From Chitinophaga dinghuensis (GTDB taxonomy: Bacteria; Bacteroidota; Bacteroidia; Chitinophagales; Chitinophagaceae): a DNA stretch of 64,000 bases. This document shows positions 1 to 8,481 of the stretch, piece by piece; position 1 is the stretch's first letter, and every line of letters starts with the position of its first letter. Position numbers and translations under genes: made by a program. The DNA lies in NCBI RefSeq assembly GCF_003259435.1, contig NZ_QLMA01000003.1, positions 496,001-560,000 of the forward strand, in the 5' to 3' direction. The notes below the pieces were generated by a model that saw only the letters and a list, made by a program, of their open reading frames with translations, searched no databases and was not told the DNA's origin.

Positions 1-2462
1 ACAAGGATTTCGCAGTAAATGGTAATGGCCATTATTTTGGTATGGAGTTGTCCTATGATATAGGATATAGTAAAAACCAATATAATGGAAACATTGCTGG
101 GATTAAATGGAGAGGTTTTGCAGATAAGGAATACAGAAGTATGGGTTTTGACTATGACAAAGCCAATCGCCTCCTGTTCTCCGACTTCAACCAGTTTACA
201 GGAGGAGCCTGGAATAAATCGGCCAATGTGAACTTCTCCACAGTGATGGGAGATGGGATTAATCCACAGACAGCCTATGACGCGAATGGAAATATTCGAG
301 CCATGATCCAGAATGGTCTGAAAGGCGGTGTGAGTACGATTATTGACAGTTTGTCTTATAGTTACCAGGGAAATGGCATCAGTAATCGTTTACAGGGGGT
401 GCAGGATGCAGTGGTAGATCCATCCTCCACATTGGGCGATTTTAAAGAGGTGAATGGTAAAGGCTTAAATGATTATACGTATGATCCTAATGGCAACCTG
501 ACTAAAGATGATAATAAGGGGATTCTCTCTATTAGTTATAATCATCTGAATTTACCTACCGTCATACAGATGGCTAATAACAAGGGATCTATTCGTTACA
601 TCTATGACGCATCAGGAACAAAGCTTTCTAAAATTGTAGAAGACAAAACAGGGGATAGTGTAAAAACAACCATCACTGATTATCAATCCGGTACAGTATA
701 CACGGATAATAAGCTGGAATTCCTGCCGCAGGAAGAAGGGCGTATTCGCTTTGTAACTAAATCCGGACAGGCGCCTTACCTGGCATATGATTATTTCCTG
801 AAGGATCATCTTGGAAATATCAGAACGGTATTGACAGAGGAAACTTCCAATGGTATTTATGCCGCCACAATGGAAAGTGTTAGTGCGGCTAAGGAAGAAG
901 CATTATTTAGTAATGTAGGATCTACCCGTGTGGCTACTCCGGCAGGTTATCCTAATGCCGGATCTGGGAATCAATATGTTGCAAAACTAAATGCCGGTAC
1001 TGGGGCCAAGGTGGGTCCTTCCCTGGTATTACGTGTAATGGCGGGAGACACGCTTCGTATAGCCGGCAATGCCTTCTACAAATCTACTGCAGCAAAAAAT
1101 AGTAACGTTACGCCATCGCAGATGCTGACAGCAGTGTTGAATGCATTCTCTGGAACGTCTGCTGGTGGCGGCGCACATACCGCCATCGGATCAAATGAAT
1201 TGTCCACCAATTTCAGCAGCTCCGATATGCGCCATCTGATAGAAAAGGATAACAATCAGAATCTGCCTGACAAACCGCGAGCCTATATCACTTTTGCCGC
1301 TTTCGATGACCAGTTCAAACTGGTGGATGACAACAGTGGTTCCCGCCAGGTACAGGGATCTCCGGATGTATTACAGACACTCGGCGCCGATAATATTATC
1401 ATAAAGAAGAGTGGATTTATTTATATTTATACAACTAATGAGAGTAATGAAGATGTATACTTTGATAACCTGGTAGTTACGCATGGCAGCGGGCCATTGA
1501 TGGAGGAGACGCATTATTATCCGTTTGGGTTGACGATGGCGGGGATTAGTGCTAATGCTTTGGTGGGTACGAAGTACCCTAAGAATCATAAGGAATACAA
1601 TGGGATAGAGCACACAACGGAATTGGATCTAAATCAGTACGATGCTTTTTATAGGAATCTTGATCCACAAATTGGAAGATGGTGGCAGATTGATCCTAAA
1701 CCCAATTTTGCAGAAAGTCCATATGCTTCAATGAGTAATAATCCAATCTTGAATATGGACCCATTAGGTGATTCGCTCCTGAAAAAGGCAGATCACAGAA
1801 TTGCCAATAGGATTGAAAAGCAGCTCAACTATAAAAATGTAAGCTTGAACAAGCAGATAACAAGGCTGAATAATAGGATTGCGAGTGCTGAAGCTGGAGG
1901 CGATAAAAAAAGGACTGAAAGTCTAAGGGCTGATTTGAAAGATGTTAATGCCAGAATAAGTGCCAATACAGCTACTCTTTCACGTTTAAATGCGATAAAG
2001 GATGATCAAAAAATGGCATATACATTTAACGAGTTGCCGATGGGTAGCACACGAGGTGAAACTAAATTGGACGCTGTAAAGAATTCTGCCGGAGATTATC
2101 AGCCTGCGATTGTTATGAGTATTACAAGTGATGTAAATGCTGTACACGAAATTACTCACGCTTATCAAGGGGGTATAGAGCATTCTATTATGTTAAACGG
2201 GAGCGGAGCAGCTTATTTAGGATCGAATCTCGCTGCTCAGCAAATGAGCAATGCGAAATCTGAAATTGAAGCATATAGGGCGCAATATGGGTTTGATCCT
2301 TCCTCGATGCCTTCTTCTACAATGACGAATACTCCAGCAAGTATGCAGGCTGTAGGGATTTTTTATATAGGTGGAATCATTAATAACGCAACTTCTAAGC
2401 CTGTTTATCAACACATTCGAGATAGAGTTAATGTTATTATTCAAGAACTGATGATTTTTTAA
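1..2462 (+). CDS. RHS-repeat polymorphic toxin, 5' truncated by window edge, HEITH metalloprotease-like tip
   Basis: The reading frame is open to the first bases of the window, so the N-terminus lies upstream; about 819 codons are visible. Sequence: YD-type repeats (YDPNGN, YDASGT), then the RHS core end around nt 1500-1770 (YYPFGLTM, a GRWWQIDP motif, NMDPLGD). After the core comes a non-repetitive C-terminal tip of about 230 residues with a charged, probably coiled-coil stretch followed by HEITH at nt 2145-2159 and a downstream E-x-E-A-Y. HEXXH is the zinc site of many metallopeptidases; in RHS proteins the tip after the core is the toxin. Inference: secreted polymorphic toxin with a zinc-peptidase tip. 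The gene for a lipoprotein begins 4 nt after the stop, as expected for an immunity partner. The exact target is unknown. Confidence 0.88.
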   Translation, partial: KDFAVNGNGHYFGMELSYDIGYSKNQYNGNIAGIKWRGFADKEYRSMGFDYDKANRLLFSDFNQFTGGAWNKSANVNFSTVMGDGINPQTAYDANGNIRAMIQNGLKGGVSTIIDSLSYSYQGNGISNRLQGVQDAVVDPSSTLGDFKEVNGKGLNDYTYDPNGNLTKDDNKGILSISYNHLNLPTVIQMANNKGSIRYIYDASGTKLSKIVEDKTGDSVKTTITDYQSGTVYTDNKLEFLPQEEGRIRFVTKSGQAPYLAYDYFLKDHLGNIRTVLTEETSNGIYAATMESVSAAKEEALFSNVGSTRVATPAGYPNAGSGNQYVAKLNAGTGAKVGPSLVLRVMAGDTLRIAGNAFYKSTAAKNSNVTPSQMLTAVLNAFSGTSAGGGAHTAIGSNELSTNFSSSDMRHLIEKDNNQNLPDKPRAYITFAAFDDQFKLVDDNSGSRQVQGSPDVLQTLGADNIIIKKSGFIYIYTTNESNEDVYFDNLVVTHGSGPLMEETHYYPFGLTMAGISANALVGTKYPKNHKEYNGIEHTTELDLNQYDAFYRNLDPQIGRWWQIDPKPNFAESPYASMSNNPILNMDPLGDSLLKKADHRIANRIEKQLNYKNVSLNKQITRLNNRIASAEAGGDKKRTESLRADLKDVNARISANTATLSRLNAIKDDQKMAYTFNELPMGSTRGETKLDAVKNSAGDYQPAIVMSITSDVNAVHEITHAYQGGIEHSIMLNGSGAAYLGSNLAAQQMSNAKSEIEAYRAQYGFDPSSMPSSTMTNTPASMQAVGIFYIGGIINNATSKPVYQHIRDRVNVIIQELMIF
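1512..1555 (+). repeat. RHS core junction repeat, copy 1 (in the intact gene)
   Basis: This stretch encodes YYPFGLTMAG at the end of the RHS core. Closely similar DNA recurs at 7602-7640 and 8885-8915, in both cases ahead of coreless toxin cassettes. The shared words (TTATTATCC, TTTGGGTTG, GATGG) could serve as homology for recombination between the expressed gene and the stored cassettes. Confidence 0.6.
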
Positions 2463-2466
2463 CAGT

Positions 2467-3144
2467 ATGAAATCTTTTCAAACAACAATTATTATTTTTT
2501 TGCTTTTACTTTTGGGGGGCTGTATATCCACGGCGCATGTTCAAGGGACGTATACCAATGTTTATGCTGAAGTTGCAGGAGTTGAGTTTAAGTTATGTCA
2601 AGAACCTAACAAATTTGAATATTATTCTAGGACAGAAGGGAGTGTAACAGACTACTCTTCAGGAACTTGGCAACAGGACAAAAAATCAATCTTCTTGCAT
2701 GGTTTTGATGATAAAAATATCAAAGTTCTGAATGTGGAAAGTAAAGTGGAAGATTCTCCAAATGAAAATGACGACAAAATTGTGGTAAATTATAAGGGCA
2801 ATCCATATGATACATTCATCAAAGTAGATATTTTAATAAATGGATGTTTCCACTCCCGTATCACTGGTGATACAATTCACTCAACTGATAAAGTAGTTAG
2901 GACACTTCAGGTAAAATCGTATATGATGCATGATGGTTTTGGTTTTGTAGCACCTCCTCACATTGATACTTTGTATTCTCCTGAGATAGTACTAACTAAT
3001 CCAAATAATCGAAAAAGAATACTTCTAAAAATTAATGTAGCTCACAAAGATTATTATAGATCCAGCTTTACAGATACTTTAATCGTCAAGAGTAAGCATA
3101 CTCTAGAATGGCGTGGGCAGAAGTTTAGAAAATTAAGGGATTAA
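2467..3144 (+). CDS. Lipoprotein, candidate immunity protein for the HEITH tip
   Basis: A protein of 225 aa. It begins with a short positive N-terminus, a hydrophobic run and a lipobox (LLLGGC, Cys about residue 19), so it is predicted to be a lipoprotein in the envelope. No family recognised. Its C-terminus (TLEWRG followed by F-R-K) resembles that of the lipoprotein at 6846-7571 (TLIWRG followed by Y-K-K), and both contain a similar G-x-Y start and W-x-x-x...I-x-L stretch, which suggests a shared family. It lies 4 nt downstream of the RHS toxin stop and is followed by a terminator. Being an immunity protein is inferred from position; the export signal suggests it acts outside the cytoplasm. 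Confidence 0.75.
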   Translation: MKSFQTTIIIFLLLLLGGCISTAHVQGTYTNVYAEVAGVEFKLCQEPNKFEYYSRTEGSVTDYSSGTWQQDKKSIFLHGFDDKNIKVLNVESKVEDSPNENDDKIVVNYKGNPYDTFIKVDILINGCFHSRITGDTIHSTDKVVRTLQVKSYMMHDGFGFVAPPHIDTLYSPEIVLTNPNNRKRILLKINVAHKDYYRSSFTDTLIVKSKHTLEWRGQKFRKLRD

Positions 3145-3178
3145 CTTATTCTCAATTTCATAATAAAGGAATACCTAT

Positions 3179-3213
3179 AAAAAGACTATCTGGATTATAC
3201 GGGTGGTCTTTTT
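3179..3213 (+). terminator. Stem-loop terminator after the RHS/immunity pair
   Basis: AAAAAGAC at 3179-3186 pairs with GTCTTTTT at 3206-3213, ending in a T-run. It lies about 35 nt after the stop of the lipoprotein gene, so the primary toxin/immunity unit probably ends here and the cassettes downstream are outside it. Confidence 0.6.
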
Positions 3214-3234
3214 ATTGTGATAGCTATTTAGAAC

Positions 3235-3410
3235 TTATGTTATTAATATTTCTTTATTAATATCATAAAAAAAATTGCAAACAAAGGATTCGTGATGTTC
3301 AATATATTTATCATAACGGGTAACTACTCGGTTGAACTTATTAATTATCCCCGGATATCTTTTGTACTTGGATTTAAGTATAATAGAATTATGACGTTTT
3401 AAAAAGTTAA
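3235..3410 (-). pseudogene. Possible IS5-type transposase C-terminal relic
   Basis: The minus strand encodes a short peptide with FNRVVTRYDK followed by a phenylalanine-rich tail. IS5-family DDE transposases often end with a similar motif (F-R-R-I-A-T-R-Y-D-K followed by F-x-x-F), which is the only support. There is no DDE core, no complete gene and no visible inverted repeat pair. The relic sits exactly between the first toxin unit and the first coreless cassette, so an insertion event may have shaped this junction. Alternative: chance reading frame in AT-rich DNA. Confidence 0.35.
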
Positions 3411-3941
3411 ATACTGTTTGGTACTGGGGGAAGCCCACTATTATACTCCAGGGAAGCATTTCCCGCTTTCAAATCCTCGGGCATTTGATAATGCGGCTCA
3501 TCAAGAAACAAATTATTTTATTGTATTTAACCTTGATCCAGATCTTAACCCAAATACAATCAGCTTTGTGCCAGGTAAGGGAGGAAATGTCGGATCGGCA
3601 CCTTTAGAAACTGTCTCATTCAGTGGAAATGCGCCTGATGGATTTACATCAAATGATTCGTTTATGCCTGGGGCCTAGGTACTCAGTTAATAATAGGTAC
3701 GGTGCATCCCCACCCAGATCCTGGGCCGGATAAAATACTTGAGCGGGGTGTAAGTACAGTTAAAAATGAGTATGGTGGAAATGACCTTGATGTAGCCACT
3801 TCAATGCATATACCAGTGTATGCCCGTGATAATAGGAATGTGCATAAAGTAGATCAGAACGGAAAAGTTTCTAATAAACAAGACAAGTCAATGCCTATCA
3901 TCAACGATGCATTGAAAACAATAAATCAATTAAAGCGTTAA
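3403..3941 (+). pseudogene. Coreless toxin tail with JAB-like motif, frameshifted
   Basis: There is no proper start codon and no RHS core. One frame runs from 3403 to a TAG at 3676-3678 and ends ...NDSFMPGA. The frame beginning about 3669 reads WGLGTQLIIGTVHPHPDPG and runs to 3941, so the two parts look like one protein broken by a single-base shift near 3665-3680. The H-P-H-P-D-P motif, followed about 30 residues later by an S-M-H-I-P-V-Y-A stretch, resembles JAB/MPN-like (DUF4329-type) toxin domains with a metal-binding H-x-H-P. A secreted protein gene begins 6 nt after the stop. Function inferred; activity unlikely without start and core. A sequencing error could mimic the shift. Confidence 0.6.
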
Positions 3942-3947
3942 AAAAAA

Positions 3948-4415
3948 ATGCGTTTGATCCATCTCACAATGCTTCTACTTTTTTTAAGTGGTGGAGCTAT
4001 CGCTCAACTACAGCCAATTTACTATCGATTTGATAAGCAGGTTTTAAATGAAATTAATACTAGTATAGGTAGATTGCCATTAAACGATACTACCATGCCA
4101 TTTATTCAATGGGTAAAATCTATAGATACTACTGCTATTATGGTTACAACTTACTGTTCCTCTTGTAAAAGTAGCCCACTCACACGGATCGTTGAAAATT
4201 CTAATAGATTTGTCATGCTTAAAGATGATAAACAGCTTCCGATTGTGCTATCGACAGATTTAGTTTACACGGATTTCTTGAATAAGGTAGCCAATGAAGG
4301 AACCGCCACCGAAAATATTACTGTATTACGTTTTCAGCCTTCTGGATGGATAGTGAAATTTATAGAACGAAGGGGAAATATGAAAATTGTATCCGTTACT
4401 TATTTTCAGCGGTAA
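3948..4415 (+). CDS. Small secreted protein, candidate immunity partner of the JAB-like tail
   Basis: A protein of 155 aa with a Sec signal peptide (hydrophobic segment ending in GGAIAQ, cleavage probably after AIA). The mature part has a C-x-x-C pair (TTYCSSCKSS), which may form a disulfide or bind metal. No known family recognised. It starts 6 nt after the stop of the JAB-like tail, the same spacing seen for the other tail/partner pairs in this array. Immunity role is inferred from position only. Confidence 0.65.
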   Translation: MRLIHLTMLLLFLSGGAIAQLQPIYYRFDKQVLNEINTSIGRLPLNDTTMPFIQWVKSIDTTAIMVTTYCSSCKSSPLTRIVENSNRFVMLKDDKQLPIVLSTDLVYTDFLNKVANEGTATENITVLRFQPSGWIVKFIERRGNMKIVSVTYFQR

Positions 4416-4534
4416 TCTATAAGGAGTTCTTATTTTGGAACTACTACATTTGAGTGAACATGAAGACACGCTAATGATGCAATGATATTGGAAGGGTAGT
4501 AAATAATAACACAAGAGTTATCACTGCGGATAGG

Positions 4535-4693
4535 AGATATGTAAGAAGTCGAAAGTGGGAAATTTTTACTCAATTTATCAAGATTGCATGGAGTATTTTC
4601 CTGGTTTTGGGAGAATCAATAATGATAGTCTCTTTGTTTAATAAGAATTGGACATTATTCTTCCCGAAACTGGAGAATTCTTGGTCATGGATA
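4535..4693 (+). pseudogene. Degraded copy of part of the gene at 9613-10206
   Basis: DNA words occur here in the same order as in 9717-10081: TGTAAGAA.TCGAAAG.GG, TACTCAATTTATCAAGAT, AATGATAGTCTC, TTGTTTAATAAGAA.TGGACATTA, and GGAGAATTCTT...TGGATAG. Several segments between them are missing here. The stretch has no open frame. It is a deletion-scarred duplicate, showing that cassettes in this array have been copied and then decayed. The next toxin tail starts right after it, at 4695. Confidence 0.7.
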
Positions 4694-4694
4694 G

Positions 4695-4787
4695 CCATCT
4701 TTTTCTAGTGGGGATCCAGAGAATCTTAAGACTACTATTCATATTGACGGTAATTATAAAGAAATACGTACAAAAGCAATACATTAA
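4695..4787 (+). pseudogene. Coreless toxin tail ending one base before a membrane-protein gene
   Basis: An open stretch of 30 codons reads S-S-G-D-P-E-N-L-K-T-T-I-H-I-D-G-N-Y and ends in TAA at 4785-4787. It has no start codon and no RHS core. The in-frame stop at 4692-4694 is the right edge of the degraded duplicate. The tail is followed after one base by the ATG of the membrane protein at 4789, matching the layout of the other tails. Family not recognised. Confidence 0.5.
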
Positions 4788-4788
4788 C

Positions 4789-5178
4789 ATGACTATGAAA
4801 AGGATATTGGACATATTTGCAATTCTTTTAACTGTAGTAATCGAATTGATAGAAATATATAGTAGTAAAAATACCGCTGTTTTAACAATTTTATATTGCG
4901 TTTTATTAGTATACGTTTTTCGCCACTATAACTATATTATACTAGAAAAGGATTACTATAAAGTAAAGGGAAAAGAATCTGTTGTCATTGCAATTGTGAA
5001 AATTGTATGTTTCTATATAGGGTTGGGAGGTGTGTTTCTTTTATGGAGTAGCTGGTCTAGCTATCCTTTATATTTACTAGTACCTAGAATGCTGTTTTGG
5101 ATTACCGTTGGGCTATTTCCTATAATATATTTTAAGAATATTTGGAGGCGTAAATGTGATAATACTTTAAAAATTTAA
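4789..5178 (+). CDS. Small membrane protein, candidate immunity protein
   Basis: About 129 aa with roughly four hydrophobic segments (near residues 5-22, 27-40, 62-82 and 92-112) and a basic C-terminus, so probably an inner membrane protein. The frame is open further upstream, but that part overlaps the duplicate relic and the preceding toxin tail; the ATG at 4789 (or 4795) is the start that fits the array layout. No family recognised. Membrane-embedded immunity proteins are known for pore-forming or envelope-acting toxins; that role here is inference. Confidence 0.6.
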   Translation: MTMKRILDIFAILLTVVIELIEIYSSKNTAVLTILYCVLLVYVFRHYNYIILEKDYYKVKGKESVVIAIVKIVCFYIGLGGVFLLWSSWSSYPLYLLVPRMLFWITVGLFPIIYFKNIWRRKCDNTLKI

Positions 5179-5376
5179 ATTGGTCTAAGTGTATCGGTAG
5201 GACTTTCTGTGAATGTAGGCACTATTGGTGTTACATATTCTAACACTATTTTTTTAAATGATGTCAAGCCGACATCAGAAAGAGGATTTTTTGATAGATT
5301 GACTAATGCTACAATGCCAATAATGTCATCATTTACCAAAGTCGGATATTCGGCCGTAAAAAAACTCTTGAATTAA
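5179..5376 (+). pseudogene. Coreless toxin tail (65 codons)
   Basis: An open stretch directly after the stop of the membrane-protein gene and in the same frame. It contains VGLSVNVGTIGVTYSN and ends SAVKKLLN-stop at 5374-5376. It has no start codon or RHS core. A lipoprotein gene begins 5 nt later. The glycine/valine-rich beginning is what one sees where an RHS or similar carrier leads into a C-terminal toxin; family not recognised. Confidence 0.5.
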
Positions 5377-5381
5377 TTTTT

Positions 5382-5840
5382 ATGGGAAAATACAAGCTAT
5401 CGCTCGCTTTATTTATTATGTTCCTGTTTGGAATTTGTTGCTGGAGTTGCGTATCAGACCAGTTTTCAAAGGCAAATATCCGTTTACAGAATCATGTTAA
5501 ATTCTCAGGAAAAATTATTTATCTGAATGTATCTAGCAATCACGCTTATGGGATAATTGGAATTTCTGTATTGACAACAAATAAGAATGAATTGGTAGAT
5601 TCTGCCCAAAACTTTTTGTTTCCGTACAGACTGAGTCAGGAGTATGCGGAATTTTATGGCTATGTACCTGTGGAAACAAAAATTGGTTTTAATATTGAGC
5701 TTGATTCTGATAAAGGGATAATGAGGATTTATGATGGTAATAAGCTGATCAGGGAGACTGCTGTTGCTGTTTCTTTCGAGAGAATGAACATCGATTTTGT
5801 TAGAAAGAATTCGAAATTTAAGTTTTCAGCCCCAGCGTGA
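5382..5840 (+). CDS. Lipoprotein, candidate immunity protein
   Basis: 152 aa. Signal peptide with lipobox-like CCWSC at residues 20-24, so a lipoprotein is likely. The mature part has alternating hydrophobic residues typical of a beta-rich fold. No family recognised. It follows the tail at 5179-5376 by 5 nt. Role as immunity protein is inferred from position. Confidence 0.65.
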   Translation: MGKYKLSLALFIMFLFGICCWSCVSDQFSKANIRLQNHVKFSGKIIYLNVSSNHAYGIIGISVLTTNKNELVDSAQNFLFPYRLSQEYAEFYGYVPVETKIGFNIELDSDKGIMRIYDGNKLIRETAVAVSFERMNIDFVRKNSKFKFSAPA

Positions 5841-6179
5841 ATGATACAAGAGTAGAAGATAATACTGGTTCTATACTCAGTTGGTAGGGTGTTTAAAATC
5901 AGTATGTCAAAATCTTATCGAGGTCGCGGTTAATGGCATCGGTATTATTACATAAAGTGTGTCACGTTGATTAAAAGATTAAGTTTCAATCGATCACTAA
6001 ATATAATTGATAATTGCGCTAATGTCTGGCTCCAGTTGTGTACTGGCTTGTTCCACTTGGTACATATATTCTCAAAAGTTAACTGGCAAACCAGAGTATT
6101 ATTCGGGGCAATTACTTAATAATAAATAATATTGTAAGCTATAGGAGAGAAGGTTGTTGAACTTAAAAATAAATAAAGG
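5841..6179 (+). other. Decayed cassette stretch, ends in a short toxin-tail remnant
   Basis: No intact gene is visible. The last part, 6138-6176, is open and reads A-I-G-E-K-V-V-E-L-K-N-K-stop, ending 3 nt before the next ATG, in line with the tail/partner layout. A second possible remnant (ending SGQLLNNK-stop near 6126) lies in another frame. The rest is AT-rich with stops in all frames. Confidence 0.4.
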
Positions 6180-6671
6180 ATGCAGATTAAGATTAAACAT
6201 TTCACAAAGAATGTTCTTCTCTGGGACAAGGTAATTGAAAATCCTGATAAGAATTTTACACTGCCAGAAAGGATTTTCTACGTTTTACTCAGTCGCCTGT
6301 TTATAGATAAAGAAATTACATTATTAACAATACAACCGCAATCATATTCACTTGGATTTGAATTGTTAGACTATAAGGCGATAAAGACCAATGGCATGAG
6401 ATATTTAATAAATCATGTTGAAAATTGTGATGATAATTTATTGACGGATATTACTTCTTCTGAGGAGTTTAAAAGAACTTTGTTAATAATAGTCCAGACT
6501 GATATACAGATTGATGACCTCTTTATTTCGGAGTTGATGGCTTTGGTGAAAGACGCTGCTTACCAATCAGAATTGCTTACTTCGGCTACGGTTGCTTATT
6601 GTGAGGATGACGGAAATAGCCTGTATTTGTTTAATTCAACACTTCTGCCGAACGAAGTGGATGCGATATAA
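6180..6671 (+). CDS. Small cytoplasmic protein, candidate immunity protein
   Basis: 163 aa, no signal peptide or membrane segment. It looks like a soluble alpha/beta protein (LLIIVQTDIQIDDLFISEL near the middle). No family recognised. It is the only clearly cytoplasmic partner in the array; its toxin tail is reduced to a stub (6138-6176). Both neighbours are toxin-tail DNA, so an orphan immunity gene is the best guess. Confidence 0.6.
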   Translation: MQIKIKHFTKNVLLWDKVIENPDKNFTLPERIFYVLLSRLFIDKEITLLTIQPQSYSLGFELLDYKAIKTNGMRYLINHVENCDDNLLTDITSSEEFKRTLLIIVQTDIQIDDLFISELMALVKDAAYQSELLTSATVAYCEDDGNSLYLFNSTLLPNEVDAI

Positions 6672-6835
6672 GACAAGAACGATTGAGAATATGTTTAAAT
6701 ACATATCAAGCACAATTTACCATAGATAGTGGCTCTTACCCGGCACCTGGCGGCGCGAGGAAAATTAGTGATATAAATGGAATAAGTTTAAGAGCAATAA
6801 TTGGAGATAATGGGACACCTATTTATTCATTTTAG
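6672..6835 (+). pseudogene. Coreless toxin tail with GARKISDINGISLRAIIGD
   Basis: The frame starting before 6672 is open to TAG at 6833-6835 and reads ...SGSYPAPGGARKISD and INGISLRAIIGDNGTPIY-S-F. It overlaps the 3' end of the preceding gene in another frame, has no start codon and no core. The sequence is well-formed protein, not random AT-rich DNA. A lipoprotein begins 10 nt later. Family not recognised. Confidence 0.55.
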
Positions 6836-6845
6836 AGAAAGTATT

Positions 6846-7571
6846 GTGAAGCTTTTTGTTTGTATTATTTTATGCTTTACATTTTTATCATGTTTTAGCC
6901 AACAAATAATATATCCATCTGGAGGAAATCCTGACGTCGGAGTGTCTGGCCGATATCAAAAAGTAAATGGTGACGAAATTCTATTATTTAATAGTGATGG
7001 CGCATTTATTTGCCTCAGAAATCATATTCAGAAATCTGATGTAGTTATACCCCTTTGTGATACTTTGAGTAAAGGTTTTTGGAGTTTAAAGGATGGATTT
7101 ATTCTACTAAAGAATCGTAATGGGTTTAATGATGTTAAATATTCTATCATTGAATCGACGATGGGATCCCAGGATTCTGTATACTTCAAGATTATATTAC
7201 CTGAAGAGGACGCCTTTAGCTATAATAATTTTAAGTTTTCAATTGTTACGTCTCCCATATATCGGCAGTTCGTAAAATCCGGAAAATCGGAATTAGCGAT
7301 ATCAAAAAAACAATGGGGGAACATGGCCTTTGGGCTTGTGATACAAAATATTTCTCCTAATGTTTATTATGGAATGAAATCTTATCAGCGTGTTTATTTT
7401 AAAATTTTCGAATCTTATAAAGCTATTGACGGTAGTAAGAATTGCTTTACTATTCTTGTTAGTGGTTTTAATCAGTGTTTTTATGAATCTATGGATATAG
7501 ATAATGAAGTAATTGGCATAGACAATAACACATTGATTTGGAGAGGAAATATTTATAAGAAAAGTAAATAG
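6846..7571 (+). CDS. Lipoprotein, paralogue of the 2467-3144 lipoprotein
   Basis: About 241 aa if translation starts at GTG 6846, which puts KLFVCIILCFTFLSC directly at the N-terminus as a lipoprotein signal; the ATG at 6801 lies inside the preceding toxin tail and would place extra charged residues before the signal. The C-terminus (NNTLIWRGNIYKK) matches the end of the lipoprotein at 2467-3144, and the overall layout is alike. Both sit right after toxin tails, yet the tails differ. This may be a diverged immunity family. Confidence 0.65.
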   Translation: MKLFVCIILCFTFLSCFSQQIIYPSGGNPDVGVSGRYQKVNGDEILLFNSDGAFICLRNHIQKSDVVIPLCDTLSKGFWSLKDGFILLKNRNGFNDVKYSIIESTMGSQDSVYFKIILPEEDAFSYNNFKFSIVTSPIYRQFVKSGKSELAISKKQWGNMAFGLVIQNISPNVYYGMKSYQRVYFKIFESYKAIDGSKNCFTILVSGFNQCFYESMDIDNEVIGIDNNTLIWRGNIYKKSK

Positions 7572-7601
7572 CCTAACTGGTTATTGCTAAACCTACTTTA
7601 A

Positions 7602-7640
7602 TATCCATTTGGGTTGGTGATGGCGTGGATTAGTTCGAAT
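7602..7640 (+). repeat. RHS core junction repeat, copy 2
   Basis: Encodes [11 protein letters not shown] in frame with the cassette that follows. A TAA (7599-7601) stands immediately before the tyrosine codon, so homology to the RHS core begins precisely where the frame opens. Compare 1512-1555 and 8885-8915. Confidence 0.6.
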
Positions 7641-8477
7641 GCACTGAGAGGGGCAGATTATGTGGAGAATAGGACGAAGTATAATGGGAAGGAGTTACAG
7701 AGTAAAGAGTTTGGTGATGGGAGTGGATTGGAGTGGTATGATTATGGAGCGAGGATGTATGATGCGCAGGTGGGAAGATGGCATGTATTAGATCTGCTAT
7801 CAGAAAAAATGAGAAGGCACTCTCCGTACAATTATGCGTTTGATAACCCAATAAAGTATGTTGATCCTGATGGAATGGGGCCTACGGATATTATAATTCG
7901 TGGTAATCAGTCGCAAGAGGCATTTAGACAGTTGCAAAACTCGACAAATTTGCAATTGTTGCAAGATGAAAATGGAAAGCTTGCTATTGCAGGAGGTAAA
8001 GCAGAAACAGATGCTGATAAGAAGCTTCAACAAGCTATTTCGGATAAGAATACTATAGTGAATATTAATGCCTCCTCCGAGAATTTTACTAAAGATGGAG
8101 TAGCAATAGTAGGTGGCGCATTTTTAGGAAATGCCAGCTTTGCTGGAGGAAAAGATGATGGAAAAGTTGAGGCTCGGCAGCAAGTAAATCCCGCTCAACT
8201 TGCTATTGTGGATGATATTACTAATAGCAGGTCCGGGGTTTCAATGCTACATGAGGTGTTAGAGGCATTTATTGGTGGTGAAAAATACGCTAATTCTCCG
8301 ACGGCCTTAAGTTCTAACACTGAAGCAGAGAATGCTAATTTTACTAAAGCACATGATGAAGCGGTTAAGATAGATCCTAGAAAGAAAGATGATATTGACA
8401 CAGAAATTAAAGAGCATAAAATTTATATTCAATACAACGGTAAAGAAAAGGTAATCAATAATTTGGAAAAAAAATAA
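7602..8477 (+). pseudogene. Displaced RHS C-terminal cassette with HEVLE metallopeptidase-like tip
   Basis: The frame begins right after a stop codon and keeps only the last part of the RHS core: [53 protein letters not shown]. After DPDGM follows a tip of about 200 residues with [11 protein letters not shown] (nt 8247-8279) and, about 35 residues later, a K-A-H-D-E-A motif. HExxE plus a distant histidine is a plausible zinc site; in the family sense it resembles metallopeptidase-like RHS tips, which is inference. TTG, GTG or ATG codons at 7614-7622 could start a short product, but with no signal and most of the core absent it is probably a silent cassette. A secreted protein gene follows after 4 nt. 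Confidence 0.7.
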
Positions 8478-8481
8478 TACG

